Assembly: GCA_024256265.1 (NCBI GenBank)
Contig: JACGUK010000011.1
Coordinates: forward strand, 1-53,503
Reading direction: 5' to 3'
DNA from: an archaeon
GTDB taxonomy: Archaea > Thermoproteota > Nitrososphaeria > Nitrososphaerales > JACAEJ01
Length of the DNA stretch: 53,503 bases
The stretch's first letter is position 1. Every line of letters starts with the position of its first letter. The notes beneath the pieces were generated by a model. That model saw nothing but the letters and a program-made list of their open reading frames with translations. It did not search any database and was not told where the DNA came from. Shown here piece after piece: positions 8,556 through 16,691 of this stretch. A program made the position numbers and the translations under genes.

Positions 8556-10050
8556 ATTTGTGATTGATGAAAAGACAGCTGTAAGAACCGAAGTAACAGA
8601 TCTCTTTTTGAATGGGAAGGCTATAGAATTACTTCATGATCCTAACCTTCTCGGATTCGTTAAGGAAACTTTAGATGAAGATATAGTTGGAGAAGTAAAA
8701 AACAAGTTATACATATTCCTCATGTTACTAAGCGGCAAGAGGAAAGAGCCAAAACAAAAACAAATAATAGTTCTCAAAGGCGAGCCTGGCGGTGGGAAGA
8801 CTGTTATCTCAAATGTTGAAACTGAGTTCTTTAAGACTAAGAAAGTTGGACGCTTTACAGAACACGCTTTAGATTATACTGACCTTAGTCAATATGAAGT
8901 TCTTTATCTTCAAGAGATTTTGGATGCTGATGAGGAAGGAAGAGGGAAAGTCTCAACGTTAAGGTTTCTCTCTGCTGATGATCAAGGTTATACAGTTGAG
9001 GTCACTGTTGGTGATCCAAAGTCTGGCTACACTACTCAGACTTACACCATCCCTCCCATGACTGTTATAACCACAACCGCCAAGATTCTTTTAGAACCTC
9101 AATTTGAAAGAAGAGGCTCGATTGTGAATGTTGATGAAAGCGAAGAACAAACGAAAGCAATTCTTAACATGAAAGCAGAAAAAGAGATAAAACGTTTTCT
9201 TGAATTAATCGGTGAGAGAGGGCCTAGTAAAAACAAGGAAATTTTAAAGTTAATATTACAAGAACTCGAAGATGTTGATATAATTCTTACCACACCAAAA
9301 ACACTAAAGCAGATTTTTGATACTTCGGTATTGAGAGTAAGAGGCGACTATGATAAAATAGCGGCTCTTGTGAAAATGGTCGCTTTCCTTTATCAGAAAC
9401 AGCGTCCATATATGTTAGTTAATGAAAGAAAGGTTGTTTTTACCCTACCCCAAGATGTTTTTTATGCTCTTGAGATCGGGCTTGAACCGCTATTAACAAT
9501 GTCCACAGGCTTGGAAAAGAGGCTCAGGGATTTATTCCCCGCTCTTAAAGAGCTTTACGGCTACCACACGAGGATAGGAAGCGATGAATTTGAAGGATTT
9601 AAAGTTTCAGATTTTAAATCGAAAATTAAGAGAAGCCATAAAGGAGCTTACAGGCTTTTAGAAGGATTGGTCGATGCTGACGTTCTTACTGTTGAAAAAC
9701 CGAAAGGAAATGTTAATGTGTATCAAATTAACATATCACTATCAGATTTAGAAAACAAGCTCAAGTCATCGACTCTCTTAATAAATATCCATGATTTCGT
9801 CTCCAATTTACGAAAGGAGGCTGAATCTTTCTTTTTGGACTACTGGACATCGGTTTTTCCAGAGGGCATACCTAAAGAATTGACGTTCATTTTTGTCCCT
9901 AAGTTCCTCCAAATGTCTGGTGTCCAGTACACGGGAGAGGAAGATTTGGGCTTATTTTACCAAAAGGAATCAGAATTATGGATATTTCAAGAAAAAATCT
10001 ATGATCTATCCAAGAAACCTCTTAAAGTTATCAAGAGAGGTGGAGAATGA
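8539..10050 (+). CDS. Virus/plasmid-type replication ATPase (D5/SF3-like or primase-helicase)
   Basis: A 503-residue P-loop ATPase resembling the helicase module of phage and plasmid primase-helicases. Walker A is GEPGGGKT near residues 80-87. A Walker-B-like strand, VLYLQEI, has Gln where Asp is usual but keeps the Glu. A sensor-1-like strand is TVITTTAK, and an arginine-finger region is PQFERRGSIVNVDES. The C-terminal 200 residues contain a winged-helix-like segment (FKSKIKRSHKGAYRLLEGLVDADVL). It is translated from TTG inside the zinc-finger gene. With the integrase downstream, this marks a replicating element integrated in the chromosome. Confidence 0.72.
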   Translation: MSQEDKFVIDEKTAVRTEVTDLFLNGKAIELLHDPNLLGFVKETLDEDIVGEVKNKLYIFLMLLSGKRKEPKQKQIIVLKGEPGGGKTVISNVETEFFKTKKVGRFTEHALDYTDLSQYEVLYLQEILDADEEGRGKVSTLRFLSADDQGYTVEVTVGDPKSGYTTQTYTIPPMTVITTTAKILLEPQFERRGSIVNVDESEEQTKAILNMKAEKEIKRFLELIGERGPSKNKEILKLILQELEDVDIILTTPKTLKQIFDTSVLRVRGDYDKIAALVKMVAFLYQKQRPYMLVNERKVVFTLPQDVFYALEIGLEPLLTMSTGLEKRLRDLFPALKELYGYHTRIGSDEFEGFKVSDFKSKIKRSHKGAYRLLEGLVDADVLTVEKPKGNVNVYQINISLSDLENKLKSSTLLINIHDFVSNLRKEAESFFLDYWTSVFPEGIPKELTFIFVPKFLQMSGVQYTGEEDLGLFYQKESELWIFQEKIYDLSKKPLKVIKRGGE

Positions 10051-10246
10051 TGGAGACGGGAAAAGTGAAACCAAGAATCTTAAGGTAAAAGTGAGTTAAT
10101 CTCTTGCCCCACGTTGCTGGCTTAACTCCCCAGAATCAGCATGAATCAGGACTCAAGGGCTTAAATACGAGAGCCCACTATAGTCTCATAGATGGGGCTG
10201 AGACGAAAGTCAAAAGCCGACAAAAGCAAGAGGAGGTCCAGAAGCC

Positions 10247-11290
10247 ATGACCAAAAAGGAGCTTTTGGAAGACTCAGAGATTCGAGCGTGGTTCAACGAA
10301 CTCAGCGAGAAAAACAAAGAGACAGCAGACACCTACCTAAGCGTTCTCAATATAATGAATGATGCAGGCATTAACCCAAGAACCATAACAGAAGAGAGCG
10401 TTCAAAGCATAAAGTACTGGCTTATGGAGAAGTTCAAATCTTTAATGCCAAAGACAAAGAATCTTTACTTGAACGCAATAAGAAGCTGGCTCATACATAA
10501 AAAAATCAAAGCTGAATTAAAGATGAAGATTGCAAATTCCATAAGCACCCCAACACTCGATAACGAAAAAGTCCCAGAAAAGCACGGAGTTAGAAACGTT
10601 CTGTTAAGTTTATCCGTAAGAGCAAGAGCAATTGTAGCCTTAATTGCCTTCGCAGGCTTAAGGTTCAAGACACAATCAAGAATAACTCTCAACGACATAA
10701 TCGACCTCGATATAGAGAAATTGGAAACAGAACGAACACCAGCCTTAATTCATATCCCACCTCACGCAAGCAAGAATAGACGAAGATACTTCACCTTCTT
10801 GGTTGAAGAAGGTTGTGAGTATCTTTTAGCCTACCTCAAGGAGAGAAGAGCCAAGGGAGAAATATTAACAGAAAAGAGTCCTGTAATAGCAACTCTAGAC
10901 GGTAAGAAACCATTAGGTACAATTAAGATGCGTGAGTTGTTAGGAGAGGCAACGCATAGATTCCTTAAAGCGAGACCTTATGTACTCAGAAGCTATTTCG
11001 ACTCCTGCTTATTTATGGCTAGCATACACCCAAGATGGCAGAGTTTCTTCATGGGCCATAGTGGCGACATAGAAGCCATTTATACAGTAAGAAAGCAATT
11101 ACCGCCAGCCCTCATAGAGAATATGAGAAAGCAGTTTGAGCCAGCCATTCAATACTTATCAACTCAGTTAAAGCCTACGAGCATAGAAGAGCAACGCAAA
11201 AGGGATTTCATAAAGACTGCTGAATTATCAGGATGGTTTAGCAATGAGGAATTAGAGCTAATTCGCCAAAAATTAAGGGTGAGAAATTAG
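10247..11290 (+). CDS. Archaeal tyrosine recombinase (integrase)
   Basis: Site-specific recombinase of 347 residues. The N-terminal helical core-binding domain (NKETADTYLSVLNIMND) is followed by the catalytic domain with the first Arg in FAGLRFKT, a Lys region (HASKNRRR), the box II Arg in YVLRSYF, the His of FMGHSGD and the nucleophile Tyr of EAIYTV. A strong ribosome site (GAGGAGG) sits 8 bases before the ATG. The 3' end is odd: after an A5 run the minus-1 frame stays open for 34 more codons (see 11291-11388). No att site was recognised; the 147-base upstream spacer has no tRNA that I can see. Confidence 0.88.
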   Translation: MTKKELLEDSEIRAWFNELSEKNKETADTYLSVLNIMNDAGINPRTITEESVQSIKYWLMEKFKSLMPKTKNLYLNAIRSWLIHKKIKAELKMKIANSISTPTLDNEKVPEKHGVRNVLLSLSVRARAIVALIAFAGLRFKTQSRITLNDIIDLDIEKLETERTPALIHIPPHASKNRRRYFTFLVEEGCEYLLAYLKERRAKGEILTEKSPVIATLDGKKPLGTIKMRELLGEATHRFLKARPYVLRSYFDSCLFMASIHPRWQSFFMGHSGDIEAIYTVRKQLPPALIENMRKQFEPAIQYLSTQLKPTSIEEQRKRDFIKTAELSGWFSNEELELIRQKLRVRN

Positions 11291-11388
11291 CTATAGTTCC
11301 AAGCCTAGATGAGGTAAACGCCCAAGAATTAAGGCGAGAAATAATCCAGCAAAGAAATAAGCTCTCAAGACCTGCAGGGATTTACTAA
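11291..11388 (+). other. Out-of-frame extension of the integrase reading frame
   Basis: Directly after the integrase stop, the minus-1 frame reads LAIVPSLDEVNAQELRREIIQQRNKLSRPAGIY and stops at 11386-11388. The sequence looks protein-like (amphipathic helix, then a basic end), has no start codon of its own and no ribosome site. The frames can be joined at the A5 run around 11270 (codons CAA AAA TTA). It may be a frameshifted C-terminus, a programmed minus-1 shift, or chance. Confidence 0.35.
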
Positions 11389-11544
11389 ATTTATGATGTG
11401 AAAACGATTCATATATTTATCATTTATGATGCTGATTTAAGTCATGTTTAAGTTGTATGTTAAAATTAGTACATGCTAGAGATAAAGCTATTAATTTTGT
11501 CTAAAAGCTTATAAATAAAAGATATCATTTATAGATGAATTAAA

Positions 11545-11919
11545 ATGGAGAGAAGGACTGTAACAAAGGAAAAAGTTATAGGCATGCAAGTTATTGATGG
11601 TGAAGCCCGTATAATTGGAGTAGTCAAAGATGTTTCTTTTGCAGTTGGGGAAGCAAAAATGTTCATTATTGTTGAAAAAAAGGATGGAAGAATTCAGGAG
11701 TTTCCTTGGGAAGAAATTCAGGCAGCAAATGATTTTGTGCTTCTAAAACCTAAACCCAAAATCGAGGCTGTAGCTCCGATTCCTACTGTTACTCCAACTG
11801 TAACCCCGACTGTTACTCCCACTCCAACTCAGACTCTTTGTCCTACATGTGGAAAACCATTAACCTACATCCAACAGTATAAACGTTGGTACTGCTATAA
11901 TGAACAGAAATATGTATGA
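11545..11919 (+). CDS. PRC-barrel protein with PT-rich linker and C-terminal zinc ribbon
   Basis: A 124-residue protein in three parts. Residues 1-70 are a PRC-barrel (KVIGMQVIDGEARIIGVVKDV, then EFPWEEIQAANDFVLL), a small beta-barrel found in RNA-processing and cell-division proteins. A linker (about 75-95) consists of VTPT repeats. The C-terminus is a zinc-ribbon half (CPTCGKPLTYIQQYKRWYCY). A TATA box (TTATAAATA, about 11510-11518) lies about 30 nt upstream of the ATG, so the mRNA is nearly leaderless. This is the first gene after the integrase and looks chromosomal. Partner unknown. Confidence 0.8.
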   Translation: MERRTVTKEKVIGMQVIDGEARIIGVVKDVSFAVGEAKMFIIVEKKDGRIQEFPWEEIQAANDFVLLKPKPKIEAVAPIPTVTPTVTPTVTPTPTQTLCPTCGKPLTYIQQYKRWYCYNEQKYV

Positions 11920-12012
11920 AGCTTTATACCTTGGTTCTAATAGCGTAATTTAAGAATACCCTCTATGCTAGAGTTATGTTTAAGTCATCCTGCTAAATGA
12001 CCAATGGTGGCG

Positions 12013-12210
12013 ATGCCTAAGCAAATCTTTAGTGCTGAAGATTTCAAGAGCCTTTCAGAAAATGCAGTAGAGTGCCGTGTCTTAAGGATGGATGATAAAG
12101 TAAAGTTAAAGCTTAGAACTCCGAAGATGCTTTACGTCTTCATTACTTCAAAGGAGGAAGCAGATAATCTTCTGAAGGATATTAAAGTTGAGGTAAAAGA
12201 GATAAAGTAA
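12013..12210 (+). CDS. rpl38e: Large-subunit ribosomal protein L38e
   Basis: A 65-residue protein matching L38e along its whole length: MPKQIFSAEDFKSL, then CRVLRMDDKVKLKLRT, then LYVFITSKEEADNLLKDIKVEVKEIK, the strand-helix pattern of the eukaryotic protein. L38e is limited to eukaryotes and part of the archaea (several TACK lineages), which helps place the organism. The ATG at 12013 is chosen because family members begin MPK/MPR and GGTGG lies just upstream; an in-frame ATG at 12004 exists. Monocistronic, convergent with the archaemetzincin gene. Confidence 0.85.
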   Translation: MPKQIFSAEDFKSLSENAVECRVLRMDDKVKLKLRTPKMLYVFITSKEEADNLLKDIKVEVKEIK

Positions 12211-12273
12211 ATTAACGCTTAGAGCAATAGATTCTAAAGAAACATACAAAGGCAAGTATAGTAAAAATTCTTT

Positions 12274-12822
12274 TCATTCAATTCTTCTCTTGATTTTATT
12301 CATGCAATCTGAGCATAACATAGGCAATTTTCTATCAACATCATATATGCTATTGGCAAAGCTCATTATACAATTAAGTTCAGAGCAGTGAGTCAAGCCG
12401 AAAAGATGCCCGAGCTCATGAGCAGCCTCCTTAAATACTCTCTCATTTATCAGGCTTGGCTTCAAACCAAGCTCTAGCTCGAAATCTGTTAATCTTGCTG
12501 TTGAGAGGAGGGCTATACCTTTGACCATATCAGCCAATCCGAATACAAAGTTCAAACCTGGTACGAATATATCAGCTGAAGTCACGCCAATTACTTTCTT
12601 CTTATTTCTCTTAAACTCTAAGAGCCTAGAAAGAATTCTTGTAGCATCGTACTGTTGCCTTGAAGCTAAATAATCTTCATTATGAAGAGGAAATCTTTCT
12701 AAAGACGGTTCAGGCTCACATCCATACAGTCTTACAGCCGCCTCTAATTGATCTGAAAAACGCACGGGGTCAAAGTCTCCTAAAGGTTTGATCAATACTC
12801 TAATCTTTGGCTTTGAAAGCAT
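12274..12822 (-). CDS. amzA: Archaemetzincin, zinc metalloprotease
   Basis: A 182-residue archaemetzincin-family protease. The zinc site HELGHLFGLTHC (near residue 135) has the three metzincin His ligands. It is followed by the conserved Cys-rich tail (CIMSFANS, then CSDCMNKI) that binds a second, structural zinc, and the CIMSF Met is the metzincin Met-turn. No signal peptide, so cytoplasmic. Natural substrates of the family are unknown. It stands alone, convergent with L38e. Confidence 0.9.
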   Translation of the reverse strand: MLSKPKIRVLIKPLGDFDPVRFSDQLEAAVRLYGCEPEPSLERFPLHNEDYLASRQQYDATRILSRLLEFKRNKKKVIGVTSADIFVPGLNFVFGLADMVKGIALLSTARLTDFELELGLKPSLINERVFKEAAHELGHLFGLTHCSELNCIMSFANSIYDVDRKLPMLCSDCMNKIKRRIE

Positions 12823-12897
12823 TTCCTTTCACTATGCCTTTGTCATAAGGACATTTTAGCTCTTTTGTTGAAGAATTATTTATAGAAATTCTTTGAG

Positions 12898-14154
12898 TTA
12901 AATTGAATAAGTATCGCCAGTCTTAGGAGCTACAGCATCTAGCCCAAACTCATTCTTTAGCTCCTCAGCAAACTTTATACAGCTCTCTTTTTCTCCATGC
13001 ACTGTGTAAACTTTAGGAGAACCTTTTATATTCTTGAACATCTCAAAAAGTTCCTTTCTACCACTGTGAGATGAAAAGTCAAATCTGCGAACTTCAGCCT
13101 TGACCCTTTTTGGCTTGCCATTTATGATAGCCATCCTTTTCTCTAACAACGTCCTTCCTGGCGTTCCAGGTATCTGATAAGAAACTATAGCTATAGCATT
13201 CTTGGGCTTCTTTGATATTTCGCTATTGTAAAAGACTGCAGCCCCTCCAACTAGCATGCCTGCAGGAGAGATTATGACTGATGGCGTCTTGACTATTCTC
13301 CTTCTCTGGCTCCAACTTGTTATAAACTCGATGCTCTCCATGCTCTTACGGAAAAGGGATGGATCTTTAAGATATTCTTGATATCTGAACAATATCTCGT
13401 TGACCTTCAAAGCCATACCATCCATGGCTACAAGATGAGGGAAGTTATGCTTTTTTAGCACACATGCCATCTCCTGAGCCCTACCTACTGAGAAGGCTGG
13501 GACTAAGAGCGTACCTCCTCCCTCTACAACCTCTCTTGCAAACTCTATAAACTCCCTCTCTACATCCTCACTTTTAGGATGATCAGCCATTGCATAGGTG
13601 CTCTCAGTTATTACTACATCGAGCTCCCCAAAGTTTGTGTCAGCGCCTTTGAGTAGCAAAGATCCACGTGCATTTAGATCACCTGTATAGAGAAGCCTTT
13701 CTCCATCACTTTCCAAAAAAATTGATGCTGCTCCAGGCACGTGGCTGGCTTCAAAAAAAGTGGTAGTAAACCCTTTTATTTTGGTTGTCTCATTTAGTTC
13801 AACCTTATGGGAGCTCTTTATCATGGATAATAAATCTATGTATTCAAAAGGCAGGTAAAAGCCAGAAATCCTCAAGAAGTCCTCTATAAGGAGCCTTGTC
13901 AACTCTAATGTCAAGCCTGTAGCGTACAACTTTGGAGCCCCAGATACATAGAATAGGGGAATGGCGCCGCTATGATCTAGATGAGCGTGTGAAAGAAGGA
14001 TTCCATCCAATTCTTTTGGTTGAACATGCATTGGGAAGGCTGGCTCTCTTGTGAGAAGAACTCCAAAATCCAATAAAACTTTACTATCCATACTCTTGAC
14101 TAAGAAGCCTGATCTTCCCACTTCCCTTGCAGCGCCTAGAATTGTTATTTCCAT
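12898..14154 (-). CDS. Beta-CASP metallo-beta-lactamase-fold ribonuclease
   Basis: A 418-residue metallo-beta-lactamase-fold protein of the beta-CASP group, related to RNase J and CPSF73. The zinc site LSHAHLDHSGAIPLFY is near residue 55, a later His comes from EASHVPGA, the Asp from YTGDLNARG, and the beta-CASP region follows with ESTYA, GGTLLVPAFSVGRAQE and ISPAGML. The KH domains found in aCPSF1 are absent, so it is aCPSF2-like or a stand-alone RNase. The expected role is RNA processing or decay. Its start faces the PAC2 gene across a spacer with a perfect 14-bp palindrome. Confidence 0.88.
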   Translation of the reverse strand: MEITILGAAREVGRSGFLVKSMDSKVLLDFGVLLTREPAFPMHVQPKELDGILLSHAHLDHSGAIPLFYVSGAPKLYATGLTLELTRLLIEDFLRISGFYLPFEYIDLLSMIKSSHKVELNETTKIKGFTTTFFEASHVPGAASIFLESDGERLLYTGDLNARGSLLLKGADTNFGELDVVITESTYAMADHPKSEDVEREFIEFAREVVEGGGTLLVPAFSVGRAQEMACVLKKHNFPHLVAMDGMALKVNEILFRYQEYLKDPSLFRKSMESIEFITSWSQRRRIVKTPSVIISPAGMLVGGAAVFYNSEISKKPKNAIAIVSYQIPGTPGRTLLEKRMAIINGKPKRVKAEVRRFDFSSHSGRKELFEMFKNIKGSPKVYTVHGEKESCIKFAEELKNEFGLDAVAPKTGDTYSI

Positions 14155-14211
14155 TTTAAAGAAGACAAAAATTCGAATAATGAGTAATATATAAGATGTA
14201 CTATGAATATA

Positions 14212-14225
14212 TAAGGTATACCTTA
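14212..14225. promoter_or_regulatory. Perfect 14-bp palindrome in a divergent promoter
   Basis: TAAGGTATACCTTA is self-complementary over its full 14 bases and overlaps an AT-rich TATA-like stretch (ATATATAAGG) in the 143-base spacer between the beta-CASP nuclease and PAC2 genes. It lies 58 bases from the first start and 73 from the second, a suitable position for a dimeric regulator. Confidence 0.45.
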
Positions 14226-14297
14226 AATCTCACTCACATCAAATTAATTTAGCTTCATAGTAATCGTTATTAAGAATTTAATTTAACACATAAGTGA

Positions 14298-15002
14298 ATG
14301 ATCATGCTGAAAGTTATCCCTCACGATATACGCTTCGATGGTTGCTCCTTGATAACAGGCTTCCATGGGATAGGAGGGGTAGGGTACTGGACAGTTAGGT
14401 ACTTAGCTCAGAAGCTGAACGCTGAGAGAGCAGCCATTATAGATTCAGACATAATTTCCCCAGCCACCACAACTTACTCAGGTAGAATTGTTACTCCTTA
14501 CGAGATTCTTAGAAAAGAAGACCTTGCCTTCTTCAAGGTCGAGGTACCGCCCTTAAGAGAAAAAGAGGTAGGTTTATTCAGAAGCTTTTCAAAGTGGGTA
14601 ATAGATGCTGGCTTTAAAGAAGTAGCCCTTATTGGTGGATTAGATTCTTCCTTAAGAATTGATGAAACTACCTTCAGGCTCGTTCATACAAGCTCATTTG
14701 TACCTAAAGATGAATTGGCTAAAGCACTCATCTTAGAGGATGACCATCTGATAGTAGGTCCAGTTGCCATAATGCTGAATTACTTTGAGGTTATGAAAAT
14801 CCCTGCCTTCGCGATCTTAGCTTATGCTTCACCAGAAAGGGTCGATCCTAGAGCTACTGCTGCAGCCATTTCTGTACTCTCAAATTATTATAAATTTGAA
14901 GTAGATGTAATGCCTTTGATAAAAGGAGCGGAAGCCCTTGAGCAGGAGGCAGCAAAGCAAGAGATAAAGAGCAGAAGAGGTGGCGAGTCTATCTACACTT
15001 AA
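14298..15002 (+). CDS. PAC2-family protein (proteasome assembly chaperone-like)
   Basis: A 234-residue PAC2-family protein. The N-terminus LITGFHGIGGVGYWTVRYLAQKL and the mid-part WVIDAGFKEVALIGGLDSS match the Rossmann-like family fold also present in eukaryotic proteasome assembly chaperone 2. Archaeal members are common but uncharacterised. ATGs at 14298 and 14304 are both possible. The last 4 bases overlap the convergent tgtA gene, so the two transcripts must overlap at their 3' ends. Confidence 0.82.
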   Translation: MIMLKVIPHDIRFDGCSLITGFHGIGGVGYWTVRYLAQKLNAERAAIIDSDIISPATTTYSGRIVTPYEILRKEDLAFFKVEVPPLREKEVGLFRSFSKWVIDAGFKEVALIGGLDSSLRIDETTFRLVHTSSFVPKDELAKALILEDDHLIVGPVAIMLNYFEVMKIPAFAILAYASPERVDPRATAAAISVLSNYYKFEVDVMPLIKGAEALEQEAAKQEIKSRRGGESIYT

Positions 15003-16591
15003 CTCTTGGCTTTGGCAATATTTATCAAAATTTCTTCAGTTATTTTATCAAAACTAGCATCACTAAGCGCATCTATTACATGACAATTCTTTATCACTTT
15101 GGCTATCCTCTTAAATATAGGGCTGTAGGCATCTAAATAATTCAGAAGAATTATCTTCTCAAAAGAGTATTTGCTTATGAATTCCTTTACACGTTTTAGC
15201 ATTTCTCTAATAACATAGCTATCTGGTTCAATAGAGCTTACGTATTGTGATAATGGATAAACGTCTGAGAGCTCAAAAGGTATTATCCCAAAAGGTAAGG
15301 CTAAGAAGCACATTTGAGTTTCTTTTAAAGCATCACCAAGAGCATCAACCAATTTTATGTAGAATGGAGATTTATAGAGAGGCTTAACATCAGATTCTGG
15401 AAGGATTAATAGAGTCTTCTTCTCTGATGCTATGGATATATCTTCTATGAGCTTTTTATGGTGCCTTAAAGCTTCAGGTCTCATCAAATCATAATTTTCA
15501 TAGAAGAATAATGCCCTTGGTTTGAATAATGGAGTACCGTCCTCTAAAAATTCGTAATGATCAATTAATAATTTGAAAGCCTCCCAAAGCTTTGGGTGAG
15601 CCCTTGCTTTGATGCTAAGATACTCCCAGATTCTGCCATCCTCTATTGCTTGCTTTGTCGCTTTAACCTCTTTTAATAGAACGTTTAGGTTATGAGTTGC
15701 TATCTTATTTGTTCTTTCTTCAGATTCAAGCTCTTTTAGTTCTTTTAATGTGAATTTTGAGCATATGGAGCAATTGCATGGCATATATGTTAATTCATCA
15801 AATCTTGCAGTACCATAATCTGTCATGTATCGTCCTTCTCTTGCATATAGCATGTAGGATGCTGAATCAAAAAGATCACAACCAAGAGCAACAGCGAGAG
15901 GAATTGTTAATGGATGTCCAGCACCAAATAGATGAAGAGGCTTATCTATAGGAAGAAACTTCTTTACAGTTATTATCATCTTAGCCAATAGATTAAAATT
16001 GTAAGATTCCATGATCTCTGTAGGGCTTCCAAGAGCGAATAAATCAAAATTCATCTTGCTAGTTAGCTCCGCAGACTTCTTTAAAAGGTCAAGATAACTT
16101 CCTCCTTGAATAGGACCAACCCAGAGTGTCCCTTCAGCCTTAATTGCCCTTAACGTTTCTTCTGCTGCCCTTAAAGTTATTCTAACAGTTTCTTTAGCTC
16201 TCTTCCTATCTACACCTATCCCTGTTGGTGTATCGAGAACCAAAGCCATGTCAGAGCCAATCCTCTCCTGAAAGATAGCCATCTCCATAGGATTAACCTC
16301 TACACTTCCATACTCAAGAACTTGATAGCCCCCTGAATCTGTCATGATTATTCCATTATAATCTATGATCTTGTGTATCCCCTTCTCCTCTGCTATCTTG
16401 CCAAAAACTTTCAATGTTATGTAGGCATTTGTCATAACAGCCTTGAAGCCAATTTTATCCATCTCTTTTGGTGCTATACTTTGCCTTACAGGATGAACTA
16501 CGGGCAAGATGCAAGGTGTCTCTAAAGATCCGCTCTTGGTTCTTATCTTCCCTATTCTACCTGCTAAATCAGTAGCCCTTATTTCGAACAT
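14999..16591 (-). CDS. tgtA: tRNA-guanine(15) transglycosylase (archaeosine pathway)
   Basis: Replaces guanine at position 15 of the tRNA D-loop with preQ0, the first tRNA step of archaeosine synthesis. The catalytic domain (residues 1 to about 330) shows the N-terminal SGSLETPCILPVVHPVRQ and the nucleophile-proximal MTDSGGYQVL. It also has LVLDTPTGI, GPIQGG and the zinc site CNCSICSK. The rest matches the archaeal C1/DUF5591-like domain (LLILPESDVKPLYKSP). No C-terminal PUA domain is visible at 530 residues, so it may be a separate gene elsewhere. Convergent with, and overlapping by 4 bases, the PAC2 gene. Confidence 0.93.
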   Translation of the reverse strand: MFEIRATDLAGRIGKIRTKSGSLETPCILPVVHPVRQSIAPKEMDKIGFKAVMTNAYITLKVFGKIAEEKGIHKIIDYNGIIMTDSGGYQVLEYGSVEVNPMEMAIFQERIGSDMALVLDTPTGIGVDRKRAKETVRITLRAAEETLRAIKAEGTLWVGPIQGGSYLDLLKKSAELTSKMNFDLFALGSPTEIMESYNFNLLAKMIITVKKFLPIDKPLHLFGAGHPLTIPLAVALGCDLFDSASYMLYAREGRYMTDYGTARFDELTYMPCNCSICSKFTLKELKELESEERTNKIATHNLNVLLKEVKATKQAIEDGRIWEYLSIKARAHPKLWEAFKLLIDHYEFLEDGTPLFKPRALFFYENYDLMRPEALRHHKKLIEDISIASEKKTLLILPESDVKPLYKSPFYIKLVDALGDALKETQMCFLALPFGIIPFELSDVYPLSQYVSSIEPDSYVIREMLKRVKEFISKYSFEKIILLNYLDAYSPIFKRIAKVIKNCHVIDALSDASFDKITEEILINIAKAKS

Positions 16592-16691
16592 GCATTAATC
16601 ATCTTTTTTAAGTCTAAGCGAACCTTAAAACCCTAAAGGCGCTAATAAATTCATTTTAGATTAAAGACAGAAAGATGTTAAGCTCAAGAGG

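Noticed and set aside
9893..10099. 68-codon frame overlapping the end of the replication ATPase
   Set aside because: Out-of-frame shadow with an unlikely Ser/Lys-rich composition and no ribosome site.
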